Assembly: GCA_944321445.1 (NCBI GenBank)
Contig: CALULJ010000007.1
Location: 1-64,000 of the forward strand
DNA from: an uncultured Collinsella sp.
Lineage (GTDB): Bacteria > Actinomycetota > Coriobacteriia > Coriobacteriales > Coriobacteriaceae
DNA length: 64,000 nt
Reading direction: 5' to 3'
The notes under the pieces are model-generated. The model was not told where the DNA came from. It worked only from the letters and a program-made list of their open reading frames with translations, and did not search any database. Position numbers and translations under genes: made by a program. The number at the start of each line of letters is the position of its first letter. Positions within the stretch are counted from its first letter, which is position 1. This document shows positions 8,735-17,286 of the stretch, one piece after another.

Positions 8735-8998
8735 ATGGTTTCTGAGAAGGCTACCCTCATCAACCCCCAGGGTCTGCACATGCGTCCGGCCGGTCTGTTC
8801 GCCTCCACCATGGGCAAGTACGCTTGCGACGTCACGATCGTGACCGCCGACAAGGAGGTCAACGGCAAGAGCCCCATGGCCCTCATGGCTGCTGGCATCC
8901 CCTGCGGCACCGAGGTTGAGGTCCGCTGCGACGGCGCCGACGAGGCCGAGGCCCTGGCTGCTGCTCTCGACCTCATCAAGAGCGGTCTGGGCGAGTAA
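8735..8998 (+). CDS. ptsH: HPr, phosphocarrier protein of the PTS
   Basis: This 87-residue protein relays phosphate from enzyme I to EIIA domains. The active His15 lies in NPQGLHMRPAG, with Met in place of the usual Ala after it. Ser46 in NGKSPMALMAAG is in the position of the regulatory serine phosphorylated by HPr kinase in Gram-positive bacteria. AAAGGAG precedes the ATG at 8735. A terminator lies between it and ptsI, so HPr may be made in excess of enzyme I. The GT-EIIA gene immediately upstream is an obvious phosphate acceptor. Confidence 0.96.
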   Translation: MVSEKATLINPQGLHMRPAGLFASTMGKYACDVTIVTADKEVNGKSPMALMAAGIPCGTEVEVRCDGADEAEALAAALDLIKSGLGE

Positions 8999-9041
8999 CC
9001 GGTTCATACGTTAACCGCACCATCCACTTGTTGGATTTCCG

Positions 9042-9079
9042 GCGCGGGCATCGCCGGGTGGCGGTGCCCGCGCTTTTTT
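9042..9079 (+). terminator. Terminator between ptsH and ptsI
   Basis: GCGCGGGCA (9042-9050) pairs with TGCCCGCGC (9065-9073), with a smaller inner stem, followed by TTTTTT. Partial read-through would give more HPr than enzyme I. Confidence 0.85.
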
Positions 9080-9124
9080 GCAGGGGGCCGGCCGTGAGGC
9101 CGGTACAGTTGGAGAGGAAGATTC

Positions 9125-10834
9125 ATGTCTATGTACGAGGGAGTCAACGCGTCTGAGGGCATCGGTATCGGTACCGTGACCGTCGCGGTCGATCCTGACC
9201 TGTCCTTCACGCCGCATGATGTTGAGGACGTCGAGGCCGAGCAGGCTCGCTACAAGGCCGCGCTCGACGTGTTCTGCGATAAGACCGCCGCTATGGCCGA
9301 GCACATGAAGGAGAGCGTCGGCGAGGCCGAGGCCGAGATCATGAGCGGCCATATCATGCTTGCGCAGGATCCGGAGCTCACCAACTCCATCAACGCTGCC
9401 ATTGCGGGCGGCACGTGCGCCGAGCAGGCCCTCGTGGAGACCAGCACCATGTTCGAGAACATGTTCCTCTCCATGGACGACGAGATGTTCCGCCTGCGTG
9501 CCGCCGATATCGCCGATATCCGCACCGGCATTCTGGCTGAGCTTCTGGGCCGTGAGGTCGTCGACCTCTCTGTTCTGCCCGCCGGCACGGTCATCGTTAT
9601 CCATGACCTCACGCCGTCGATGACCGCGACGATCGACAAGAAGAACGTTGCCGGTATCGTCACCGAGGTCGGCGGCCGCACTTCGCATTCCGCCATCATC
9701 GCGCGTGCTCTCGAGATTCCCGCGGTCCTGTCCGTCTCCAACGCGTGCGGTGCTCTCCACAACGGCATGACCGCCATCGTTGACGGTTCCAAGGGCGTTG
9801 TGGTGTCCGAGCCCGACGAGGAGACGCTCGCCGACTACACGAAGCGTCGCGAGGAGTTCGTGGCCGAGAAGCAGGCGCTCGAGGCGTTCCGCGGCAAGCC
9901 GACCATCACGGCCGATGGCTATAAGAAGATCATGGCGTGCAACATCGGCAACCCCGATGACGTCAAGGGCGCGCTCGAGCACGATGCCGAGGCTATCGGC
10001 CTGTTCCGCTCCGAGTTCCTCTTCATGGACGCCAAGTCTCTGCCCTCCGAGGAGGAGCAGTTCGACGCGTATCGCAAGGTCGCTGTTGCCCTGAAGGGAA
10101 ATCCGGTCATCATCCGTACGCTCGACGTGGGCGGCGACAAGGAGATTCCGTATCTCAAGCTCGTGAAGGAAGAGAACCCCTTCATGGGTTACCGCGCCAT
10201 CCGCTACTGCCTCGATAACCCCGATGAGTACAAGGTCCAGCTCCGCGCCCTGCTGCGTGCGAGCGCGTTCGGCGACATCAAGATTATGGTTCCCATGGTC
10301 ACCTGCGTCGAGGAGATCCGTGCCGTCAAGGAGCTCGTCGAGGTCTGCAAGGCCGAGCTGCGCGAAGAGGGCTACAAGTTCAACGAGGACATCGAGGTCG
10401 GCATCATGACCGAGACCGCTGCCTCCGCGAACATCCCCGACCTTTTGGCCAAGGAAGCCGACTTCTTCTCCATCGGTACCAACGACCTCACCGGCTATAC
10501 CATGGCGTCCGACCGTGGCAACGACAAGGTCGCCTACCTTTACAGCTGGTACTATCCGGCGGTGCTGCGCGCAATCAAGAACATCATCGAGGCCGGTGTC
10601 AAGGAGGGCATCATGGTCGGTATGTGCGGCGAGGCCGCTGCCGATCCGTTGCTCACGCCGCTGCTGATCGCGTGGGGCATGGAAGAGTTCTCCACCTCTG
10701 CGCCGAGCATCCTGCGTACGCGCAAGGCCATCTCCGAGTGGACGGTCGATGAGGCCAAGGAGCTCGCCGACAAGGCGCTCGAGTGCGCGACTGCCGAAGA
10801 GGTCAAGGCCCTGCTTGAAGCCGCTGCAAAGTAA
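9125..10834 (+). CDS. ptsI: PTS enzyme I (phosphoenolpyruvate-protein phosphotransferase)
   Basis: The 569-residue enzyme autophosphorylates from PEP and passes phosphate to HPr. The active His188 is in GGRTSHSAIIAR. The PEP-binding domain has TLDVGGDKE, FFSIGTNDLTGYTMASDRGND, and the catalytic Cys501 in VGMCGEAAAD. The block GIMTETAASAN keeps the conserved Glu but has Ala where most enzymes have Pro, and YSWYYPAVL is divergent; the key residues are otherwise intact. GGAGAGGAAG precedes the ATG. It lies downstream of ptsH, separated by a terminator. Confidence 0.96.
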   Translation: MSMYEGVNASEGIGIGTVTVAVDPDLSFTPHDVEDVEAEQARYKAALDVFCDKTAAMAEHMKESVGEAEAEIMSGHIMLAQDPELTNSINAAIAGGTCAEQALVETSTMFENMFLSMDDEMFRLRAADIADIRTGILAELLGREVVDLSVLPAGTVIVIHDLTPSMTATIDKKNVAGIVTEVGGRTSHSAIIARALEIPAVLSVSNACGALHNGMTAIVDGSKGVVVSEPDEETLADYTKRREEFVAEKQALEAFRGKPTITADGYKKIMACNIGNPDDVKGALEHDAEAIGLFRSEFLFMDAKSLPSEEEQFDAYRKVAVALKGNPVIIRTLDVGGDKEIPYLKLVKEENPFMGYRAIRYCLDNPDEYKVQLRALLRASAFGDIKIMVPMVTCVEEIRAVKELVEVCKAELREEGYKFNEDIEVGIMTETAASANIPDLLAKEADFFSIGTNDLTGYTMASDRGNDKVAYLYSWYYPAVLRAIKNIIEAGVKEGIMVGMCGEAAADPLLTPLLIAWGMEEFSTSAPSILRTRKAISEWTVDEAKELADKALECATAEEVKALLEAAAK

Positions 10835-10883
10835 GGCCTTTGTAAACATGTGCTGCGCTGTTCACGCACATAGTGTTTAATAG

Positions 10884-10921
10884 GACCGCGTGGTACCGCT
10901 AACGGTGCGGACCACGCGGTC
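10884..10921 (+). promoter_or_regulatory. Strong hairpin in the leader of the PfkB-family gene
   Basis: GACCGCGTGGT (10884-10894) pairs perfectly with ACCACGCGGTC (10911-10921), extended inside by CCGC/GCGG, giving about 15 bp. No T-run follows, and the AAAGGGGA ribosome site of the next gene begins 7 bp later. It may act as a processing, stability or translation element rather than a classic terminator. Confidence 0.6.
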
Positions 10922-10942
10922 TACTTGGAAAGGGGAGATTCC

Positions 10943-11875
10943 ATGTTCTATACGCTTACCGCTAACCCTGCCGTCGACATGACCGTGACGTGCCCCCCGT
11001 TGATTCCCAACGAGAACATTCGCTCGGTCACTGCGAGCTATACGCCCAACGGTAAGGGTCTCGACGTGTCCTTCGCTTTGAAGAAGTTCGGCGTCGACTC
11101 CGTTGCCCTGGGCTTTTTTGCCGGCTTCACGGGCAAGTACATCGTCGACGAGACCATGAACATGGGTTGCCTGTGCCGTCCTGTGTGGATCGACGGCATC
11201 ACGCGCATCAATTCGTATTTCAACGATGGTGAGAACGAGTACGGCATCCTGAACGCCGGCGCACCGCTGACTCCCGAGGGCGAGCGCGAGCTCTATCGCA
11301 TTCTTGACACCACCGGTGACCTTGAGTGCCTCATCATCTCCGGTTCGCTGCCTCCGAAGGCTTCCCGCTACTTCCTGGATGAGGTCATCGACCACGCCCA
11401 GGATCGCGGCGCCGATGTCATCCTCGACCTCTCCAGCGATCGCCTGAAGAAGCTTGCCGATAAGAAGCCGCTGCTCATCAAGCCGAATCACCACGAGATG
11501 AAGGCTATCTTCGGTGTCCCCGTGGATACGGATGACGAGGTCCGCGTCGCTATGAAGATGGCGCACGACATCGGTGTTCAGAACGTCCTGCTCACCCGCG
11601 GCAGCCGTGGCGACGCCTATTTCTCCAACGGTGAGGACATCTGGTATGCTCGCCGCGAGTTCAACATTAATCTCGTGTCCTCGGTGTGCGCCGGCGACTG
11701 CACCCTCGCTGCGTTTATCCTCAAGTGGTACCACAACCGCGAGAACGTCGAGGAGGCCCTGCGTCTTGCGCTGGCCACCGGCGCGAACGTCGCCGAGAGC
11801 GTTGGCCTGGGCGACTTCGGTCGTGTCGAGGAGTACAGCCACCGCATCGCGGTGCGCAAACTTGAGCGCCAGTAA
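10943..11875 (+). CDS. PfkB-family kinase, probably 1-phosphofructokinase
   Basis: This 310-residue protein matches the 1-phosphofructokinase/tagatose-6-phosphate kinase branch of the PfkB sugar kinases, which phosphorylate a ketohexose phosphate with ATP. It starts MFYTLTANPAVDMTV, has NGKGLDVSFALKKFG in the substrate-binding region, IISGSLPP, and the late ATP/anion-hole motif. That last motif reads Cys249-Ala-Gly-Asp252-Cys253 where the family usually has GAGDS; the catalytic Asp252 is retained. The ATG at 10943 follows AAAGGGGA. Its position after ptsI fits fructose-1-phosphate use, but no fructose EIIBC is in the window, so the substrate is inferred. Confidence 0.75.
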   Translation: MFYTLTANPAVDMTVTCPPLIPNENIRSVTASYTPNGKGLDVSFALKKFGVDSVALGFFAGFTGKYIVDETMNMGCLCRPVWIDGITRINSYFNDGENEYGILNAGAPLTPEGERELYRILDTTGDLECLIISGSLPPKASRYFLDEVIDHAQDRGADVILDLSSDRLKKLADKKPLLIKPNHHEMKAIFGVPVDTDDEVRVAMKMAHDIGVQNVLLTRGSRGDAYFSNGEDIWYARREFNINLVSSVCAGDCTLAAFILKWYHNRENVEEALRLALATGANVAESVGLGDFGRVEEYSHRIAVRKLERQ

Positions 11876-11901
11876 ACGATTTGCATCCATCTGGATTGCC
11901 C

Positions 11902-11937
11902 AACCCGCCTGCAGCCCCGCGCCGCAGGCGGGTTTTT
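11902..11937 (+). terminator. Terminator after the PfkB-family gene
   Basis: AACCCGCCTGC (11902-11912) pairs with GCAGGCGGGTT, followed by a T-run. Confidence 0.88.
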
Positions 11938-11940
11938 CTT

Positions 11941-12150
11941 TGTCCTCTCTTGGGACGGGGGTGCCAGAGGACAAAATGTCTCCTTTTGGGACAGGCCTGC
12001 TGTGGAATTCATCGCGTTTCGTATTGTACCGATAATCGCAATATGAGATGTATACGAGGTCTGTCCCATAAGAGGACAAAATGTCTCCAACGACCCCCGT
12101 TCCCAGAGGAGACAAAATGTCCCCCGGCACCCCCGTCCCCGGAGGGGACA
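11941..12150. repeat. MITE-like element with 25-bp terminal inverted repeats
   Basis: The left end 11941-11965 and the inverted right end 12126-12150 match at 22 of 25 positions. They begin TGTCC and contain GGGACGGGGGTGCC. Inside are three copies of GACAAAATGTC (11970-11980, 12075-12085, 12111-12121) and inverted copies of GGGACAGG, around a unique AT-richer core (about 12001-12055). There is no coding capacity for a transposase. It sits directly after the pfkB-type terminator and ends about 48 bp before the next start codon, so it may contribute promoter sequence: a TATACT -10-like box lies at 12157-12162. Confidence 0.7.
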
Positions 12151-12197
12151 TAACGGTATACTTTGGAGTATGCGCACATCGGAAGAAGAGGCCCAAG

Positions 12198-13622
12198 GTG
12201 ACTGATATCCGCACGGTAGCTCAACTGAATGGAATCCTGCTGTCTTCGGGCGGGGAGCGCGTACTGGGCGTGCTCGAGGACGCGGGGCTCGAGGCATGGG
12301 TCGTTGGCGGATGGGTTCGCGATGCGCTCATGGGCGTCTCGGGTCATGACGTGGATATCTGCTGCGCCGGTACCTGGCAAGAAAATGAGGCGGCACTTCG
12401 GGCCAAAGGCATTGCCGTCGTGGAGTCGGGTATTAAATTCGGCGGTATCACGGCTGTTGTCGACGGCGAGCGCATCGAGGTCACGACGTATCGTACCGAC
12501 GGGTTCTATACAGACGGCAGGCATCCTGATTCCGTGGTGCGCGCTTCGTGCGTTCAGGACGACCTTGCGCGCCGCGACTTCACGGTGAATGCGATGGCGT
12601 GGCACCCTCAGCGCGGGTTGCTCGACCTCTACGGCGGTCAGGCCGACCTCGAGCACAAAGTGATTCGAGCGGTCGGCGAGCCGCGCAAGCGATTTGAGGA
12701 GGATGCCCTGCGCATGTTGCGCGCGGTGCGCTTCGCCTGCCGACTCGATTTTGTCATCGAGCCCGCTACAGCGCGCGCCCTGGCAGATTGCGCCCATCTG
12801 CTCGATCAGGTCGCTCGCGAGCGCGTGGGCATCGAACTCGAGGGCATCTTGGTTACCCGTCATGGCGGTGACGCGCTCCTTCGGTACCCCGAGCTTATGT
12901 GCGCCGCCATCCCCGAGCTTGCGGTGTGTCGCGGGTTCGATCAGCGCAGCCCCTATCACGCCTTCGATGTCTACGAGCACATCGCGCGCGTTCTTACCGT
13001 CGCTGGTGAGCTCTCGCGTTTCCGCATCGACGGGGGAGATCCCGATCAGCCGCCTTCGCCGTCGCTCATGTGGGCGGCGCTGCTTCACGACATCGGCAAG
13101 CCGGGCACGTTCACGACAGACGAGACGGGGCGCGGCCATTTCTACGGTCACCCCGAGCTCAGCGCAAAGATGGCGAAAGAGATCATGCGCGGCCTCTCGT
13201 GTTCAAACGACCTCATCCGCGATACGTGCCTGCTCATTCGCTACCACGACCGCCCCGTGATGGCGGAGCGCGAGGACCTGCTGCGGGTCATGGGCATCTT
13301 TTCGGGCAACGGGCTCAATACGGCGCGCCTGATGGGCGAGCTGTTCGACCTCAAGCGCGCTGATGCGCTGGGCAAGGCCCCGTCGTGCTTCTACTATGTC
13401 GAAGATATCGAGCGCATGCGCGAGATCGTGCGCGAGCTACTTGCCAACCATGAGGCCTATAGCATCGCCACACTCGATCTTTCCGGTGCCGACCTCATCC
13501 AAGAGGGCGTGAAGCCCGGCCCACGCATCGGCGAGCTTCTGAAGCGCGCGCTGAACGCCACCATTGCCGGCACCGTGCCAAATAAACGCGACGCGTTGAT
13601 CGCGTACCTTCATCTGCACTGA
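12198..13622 (+). CDS. cca: CCA-adding-type tRNA nucleotidyltransferase with HD domain
   Basis: The 474-residue protein belongs to the class II CCA-adding/poly(A) polymerase family, which builds or repairs the tRNA 3' CCA end. The nucleotidyltransferase head has WVVGGWVRDALMG and the metal pair in GHDVDI, followed by RRDFTVNAMAW and a RFEEDALRMLRAVRFA block. A C-terminal HD domain has His297-Asp298 in LLHDIGKPGTF and a later RYHDRP. The GTG at 12198 is chosen because AAGAGG lies six bases upstream. An in-frame extension back to 12081 reads through the adjacent repeat and would add spurious Pro/Gly/Thr residues. All tRNAs in this window already encode CCA, so repair is the likelier role. Confidence 0.88.
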   Translation: MTDIRTVAQLNGILLSSGGERVLGVLEDAGLEAWVVGGWVRDALMGVSGHDVDICCAGTWQENEAALRAKGIAVVESGIKFGGITAVVDGERIEVTTYRTDGFYTDGRHPDSVVRASCVQDDLARRDFTVNAMAWHPQRGLLDLYGGQADLEHKVIRAVGEPRKRFEEDALRMLRAVRFACRLDFVIEPATARALADCAHLLDQVARERVGIELEGILVTRHGGDALLRYPELMCAAIPELAVCRGFDQRSPYHAFDVYEHIARVLTVAGELSRFRIDGGDPDQPPSPSLMWAALLHDIGKPGTFTTDETGRGHFYGHPELSAKMAKEIMRGLSCSNDLIRDTCLLIRYHDRPVMAEREDLLRVMGIFSGNGLNTARLMGELFDLKRADALGKAPSCFYYVEDIERMREIVRELLANHEAYSIATLDLSGADLIQEGVKPGPRIGELLKRALNATIAGTVPNKRDALIAYLHLH

Positions 13623-13769
13623 GCCTGCCCGAACAGCGAGTCTCTCGGTCGTAGCGCAGGCGGACGGCGTGCGACGTTGCGCTGCTTCTTGCGCCCTGCA
13701 GCGGGCGGCGGTACCATGAGTCCATCAGTAACACGATTCAGTCAATTCGTAACACTAATGTGAGGATGC

Positions 13770-15413
13770 ATGGGTCATAGTGAGCGCGCGGTCTCTCGCC
13801 GCGCGGTTATTGGCGGTTCGCTGGCGTGTGCGCTGGCGGCCGTATCTGCCGGATGCTCGAACGGGTCCGGCGGCGCGGACGCGCAAGGCAGCGATGCTTC
13901 TGCATCCAGCAACGAGGTCATCGTCGTTATGAACGCCGGCAGCGAGCCTGCCGCAGGTTTTGACCCTCTCGTTTCATGGGGATGCGGCGAGCATGTCCAC
14001 GAGCCGCTCATCCAGTCATCGCTCATCACAACGGATGACCATCTCAACTTCGTGAACGACCTCGCGACGGATTACCTTTGCTCTGACGATGGGCTCACTT
14101 GGACCTTTACGATTCGCGACGACGTTACGTTTACCGATGGTGAGCCGCTTACGGCGCATGACGTTGCATTCACGGTCAACTCAATTGCTCGGGGCACGGC
14201 ATCGGAGGCGGACCTGTCCATGGTCACTGAGGCCGTCGCACTTTCCGACACGGTGGTTGAGCTTCATCTCTCAAAACCCTACAACGCGCTGCTCTACACC
14301 CTTGCGGTCATGGGTATCGTTCCCGAACACGCCTATGGAGAGGGCTATGGGGCGAATCCAATCGGATCGGGGCGGTACATGCTCGAGCAGTGGGATTGCG
14401 GCCAGCAGGTGATCTTGCGCGCAAATCCCGATTACTATGGCGATGCTCCGCTTATGGAGCGCGTCGTCATCGTGTTTATGGATGAGGATGCCGCGCTCGC
14501 GGCGGTCCAGGCGGGGCAGGTGGACATCGCCTATACGTACGCCACGCATGCCCAGCAAGCGTTCGATGGCTACGCGCTCGTATCCTACGGATCGGTCGAT
14601 TCGCGCGGCATCTCGTTGCCCTGCGTGCCTGCTGGAGGGACGAAGACCGTCGATGGAGTTTCGTACGCTCAGGGAAACGACGTTACCTGCGATATCGCGG
14701 TGCGTCGTGCCATCAACGCGGCGGTCGATCGTCAGGCGGTAATCGACCACGTCATCGCCGGGTACGGTTCCATTGCCTACAGCGTGGGAGACGGCATGCC
14801 TTGGACGAGCGACGACATGCGGGTGGAGCGCGATATCGACGCCGCTCTGCGCACGCTCGAGGATGCCGGCTGGATTGCGGGAGAGGACGGCGTGCGGGGG
14901 CGCGACGGCGTGCGTGCCGCCTTCGACCTCTGGTATTCCTCGGACGACTCGGTGCGTCAGGCCATAGCCAACGAGTTCGCCAACCAGATGTCCAAGCTTG
15001 GCATCGCCGTGACCCCGCGCGGCGGCAGCTGGGATGAGATCTACTCCCATCAGTATGAACAGCCTGTGCTGTGGGGCTGGGGGTCCAACTCGCCGGTTGA
15101 GGTCTATGAGCTCAACTACTCCACCGGGTGGGGCAACTACGCCTCCTATGAGAGTGAGACAGTCGATGCGTATCTCGATGCCGCTCTCGCCCAGCCCGAT
15201 ATTGAGGCTTCCTATGCATACTGGAAGCGCGCCCAATGGGATGGCGAGGAGGGAATCGCCCCGCAGGGTGCTGCCACATGGTGCTGGATCGCTAACGTCG
15301 ACCATCTGTACTTCAAGCGCGAAGGTCTCGACGTTGCCGATCAAAAGCCGCATCCGCATGGGCACGGCTGGTCGCTCGTGAACAACGTCGATCGCTGGTC
15401 TTGGAATCGCTAG
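13770..15413 (+). CDS. Substrate-binding lipoprotein of a nickel/peptide-type ABC importer
   Basis: The 547-residue protein is a family 5 extracellular solute-binding protein (NikA/DppA/OppA type). The N-terminus has a twin-arginine motif (Ser9-Arg10-Arg11), a hydrophobic stretch, and a lipobox-like SAGC with Cys29 as the lipidation site, suggesting a Tat-exported lipoprotein on the outer face of the membrane. Typical family segments are WTFTIRDDVTFTDGEPLTAHDV and NPIGSGRYML. It is the first gene of a five-gene operon; the permease begins 9 bp after its stop. Sequence alone does not distinguish nickel from peptides, although a His-rich ATPase downstream hints at metal. Confidence 0.85.
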   Translation: MGHSERAVSRRAVIGGSLACALAAVSAGCSNGSGGADAQGSDASASSNEVIVVMNAGSEPAAGFDPLVSWGCGEHVHEPLIQSSLITTDDHLNFVNDLATDYLCSDDGLTWTFTIRDDVTFTDGEPLTAHDVAFTVNSIARGTASEADLSMVTEAVALSDTVVELHLSKPYNALLYTLAVMGIVPEHAYGEGYGANPIGSGRYMLEQWDCGQQVILRANPDYYGDAPLMERVVIVFMDEDAALAAVQAGQVDIAYTYATHAQQAFDGYALVSYGSVDSRGISLPCVPAGGTKTVDGVSYAQGNDVTCDIAVRRAINAAVDRQAVIDHVIAGYGSIAYSVGDGMPWTSDDMRVERDIDAALRTLEDAGWIAGEDGVRGRDGVRAAFDLWYSSDDSVRQAIANEFANQMSKLGIAVTPRGGSWDEIYSHQYEQPVLWGWGSNSPVEVYELNYSTGWGNYASYESETVDAYLDAALAQPDIEASYAYWKRAQWDGEEGIAPQGAATWCWIANVDHLYFKREGLDVADQKPHPHGHGWSLVNNVDRWSWNR

Positions 15414-15422
15414 GCGGGCGAC

Positions 15423-16427
15423 ATGGGCATAGTTCGATCTGCGGTAGTGCAGCTCCTGCGTTTCATGGCGCTCATGGCAGCCGTGAGCTTCATTACGTTC
15501 GTCCTGGTGAGTGCATCTCCTATCGATCCGGTTCAGGCAAATGCCGGGCAGGCGGCCATGATATCCATGACTGCCGAGAAGCGGGCGGCTCTGGCGGAAC
15601 GCTGGGAGGTCGATACGCCGCTGCTCGATCGCTACGGCTCCTGGCTTTCCGATGCCGTCCATGGGGACCTGGGCGACAGCCTGCGCTACAACGCTCCTGT
15701 CGTCGAGGTGGTTGCAAACAGGCTTGCAGGGTCCGCCCTGCTGCTTGCGTCCGCATGGGTTATTTCGGGCGTGTTGGGGCTTGCGCTCGGTATCGCGGCC
15801 GGTGCCCTGCGCGGAAGTGCGATTGATCGTGCTGTACGTCTGTACTGCTACATGCTTTCCGCCACCCCTGCGTTTTGGCTGGGCATCGTGATGCTCATGG
15901 TGTTTGCCGTCATGCTCGGCTGGTTTCCCGTAGGGTTCTCGGTACCCATCGGATCGTCTGCCTCTGCGGTCTCGTTGGGAGACCGCCTGTATCACCTGGT
16001 ATTACCAGCGCTTACGCTCTCGCTTACCGGTGTTGCCAACATCGCGCTGCACACGCGAGAGAAGACCATAGACGTCCTGTCTGCAGATTACGTCCGCTTC
16101 GCACGGGCGCGCGGCGAGAGCACCTGGAGCATCGTGCGGCGCCACGGCCTGCGCAACCTGTTGCTTCCGGCGCTTACGCTGCAGTTCGCTTCCATCAGCG
16201 AGATCGTTGGCGGCTCGGTCCTCGTTGAACAGGTGTTTTCGTATCCCGGTCTGGGACAGGCGACGGTTACGGCAGGGTTGGGCGGAGACGCTCCGCTGCT
16301 CGTGGGTATTGCACTCGCGACGGCGGCGCTTGTGTTCGCGGGCAACCTCTTCGCAAATATCCTCTACGGTGTTATCGACCCGCGCATGCGAAAGGGGGTC
16401 GGCCGTGTCCGCAGCATCGGTGCATAG
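15423..16427 (+). CDS. ABC importer permease, DppB/NikB type
   Basis: The 334-residue protein has an N-terminal membrane segment (about 9-30), a periplasmic loop, and five further segments. The EAA-like loop is RARGESTWSIVRRHGLRNLLLPALT, preceding a SEIVGGSVLVEQVFSYPGLG block that is characteristic of DppB/NikB permeases. It should pair with the downstream DppC-type permease to form the membrane pore. The start ATG lies 9 bp after the binding-protein gene; its 3' end overlaps the next gene by 23 bp, indicating translational coupling. Confidence 0.88.
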   Translation: MGIVRSAVVQLLRFMALMAAVSFITFVLVSASPIDPVQANAGQAAMISMTAEKRAALAERWEVDTPLLDRYGSWLSDAVHGDLGDSLRYNAPVVEVVANRLAGSALLLASAWVISGVLGLALGIAAGALRGSAIDRAVRLYCYMLSATPAFWLGIVMLMVFAVMLGWFPVGFSVPIGSSASAVSLGDRLYHLVLPALTLSLTGVANIALHTREKTIDVLSADYVRFARARGESTWSIVRRHGLRNLLLPALTLQFASISEIVGGSVLVEQVFSYPGLGQATVTAGLGGDAPLLVGIALATAALVFAGNLFANILYGVIDPRMRKGVGRVRSIGA

Positions 16428-17286
16428 CGCTTCCGGTACGGTATTCCATGAGCCTGAAGGTTGGACCCGACGTGGTGCTCGACGGTCCCTGCTGGCGCTC
16501 GCGATGGCGTGCGCGGTCGTGCTCGTCGCAATCGTTATCGCAGGGCGCGTGCTTGAACCGCTTGGAACCTCAACGGACTTCTCCGCAGCAAATTCAGGTC
16601 CATCGCTTGCCCATCCGTTCGGATGCGACTGGATGGGGCGCGACATGCTGGCGCGCACGCTTTCCGGGCTTTCGACGTCGGTCCTGGTCGGTTTGCTATC
16701 GGCGGGCGTTTCCGCTGTGATCGCACTTGCGCTCGCGTCTGCCGCCGCTTTGGGAGGGCCTCGCATCGATGCCTGCATAAGCTGGGTCATCGACTTGGTG
16801 ATGGGCATTCCGCACCTCGTGTTGCTCATCCTCATCAGCTATGCCTTGGGGCGCGGAGCGCTCGGTGTGTGCGTCGGCGTTGCGGTGACCCACTGGCCGA
16901 GCCTCACGAGGGTCTTGCGCGCGGAGATTCTGCAGCTGCGCGAACAGCCGTTTATTGCGTGCTCGCGCGCGTTCGGTATCTCGGGCGCACGCCTGGCGCT
17001 TGCCCATGCCGTTCGCTACATCCTGCCGCAATTCCTCGTCGGTCTCGTTCTGCTCTTTCCGCATGCGATTCTGCACGAAGCATCGATCACCTTCCTGGGC
17101 TTCGGACTGCCGCCTGAGTTCCCTGCAATCGGCGTCATCCTGTCTGAGGCGATGACGTATCTCACGGTGGGCTGTTGGTGGCTTGCGGTGTTTCCCGGTG
17201 TCGCGTTGCTGCTTGTTGTGATGATGTTCGATCGCATGGGAGCGGCGCTGCGACGTCTCTGCTCCATCGAGGGGGTGCAGTCATGA
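16405..17286 (+). CDS. ABC importer permease, DppC/NikC type
   Basis: The 293-residue protein starts at a GTG at 16405 preceded by AAAGGGGG and overlaps the previous gene by 23 bp. It contains the DppC/NikC signatures HPFGCDWMGRDMLARTLSG and the EAA loop REQPFIACSRAFGISGARLALAHAVR, with a HEASITFLGFGLPPEFPAIG block near the C-terminus. About six membrane segments are expected. The frame is open further upstream to 16207 but that portion lies wholly inside the DppB-type gene. It ends with an ATGA overlap with the first ATPase. Confidence 0.88.
   Translation: MSAASVHSASGTVFHEPEGWTRRGARRSLLALAMACAVVLVAIVIAGRVLEPLGTSTDFSAANSGPSLAHPFGCDWMGRDMLARTLSGLSTSVLVGLLSAGVSAVIALALASAAALGGPRIDACISWVIDLVMGIPHLVLLILISYALGRGALGVCVGVAVTHWPSLTRVLRAEILQLREQPFIACSRAFGISGARLALAHAVRYILPQFLVGLVLLFPHAILHEASITFLGFGLPPEFPAIGVILSEAMTYLTVGCWWLAVFPGVALLLVVMMFDRMGAALRRLCSIEGVQS

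Noticed and set aside
9011-10849. 612-residue open frame on the minus strand opposite ptsI
   Set aside because: Antisense to ptsI; low-complexity Gly/Asp/Leu-rich translation.
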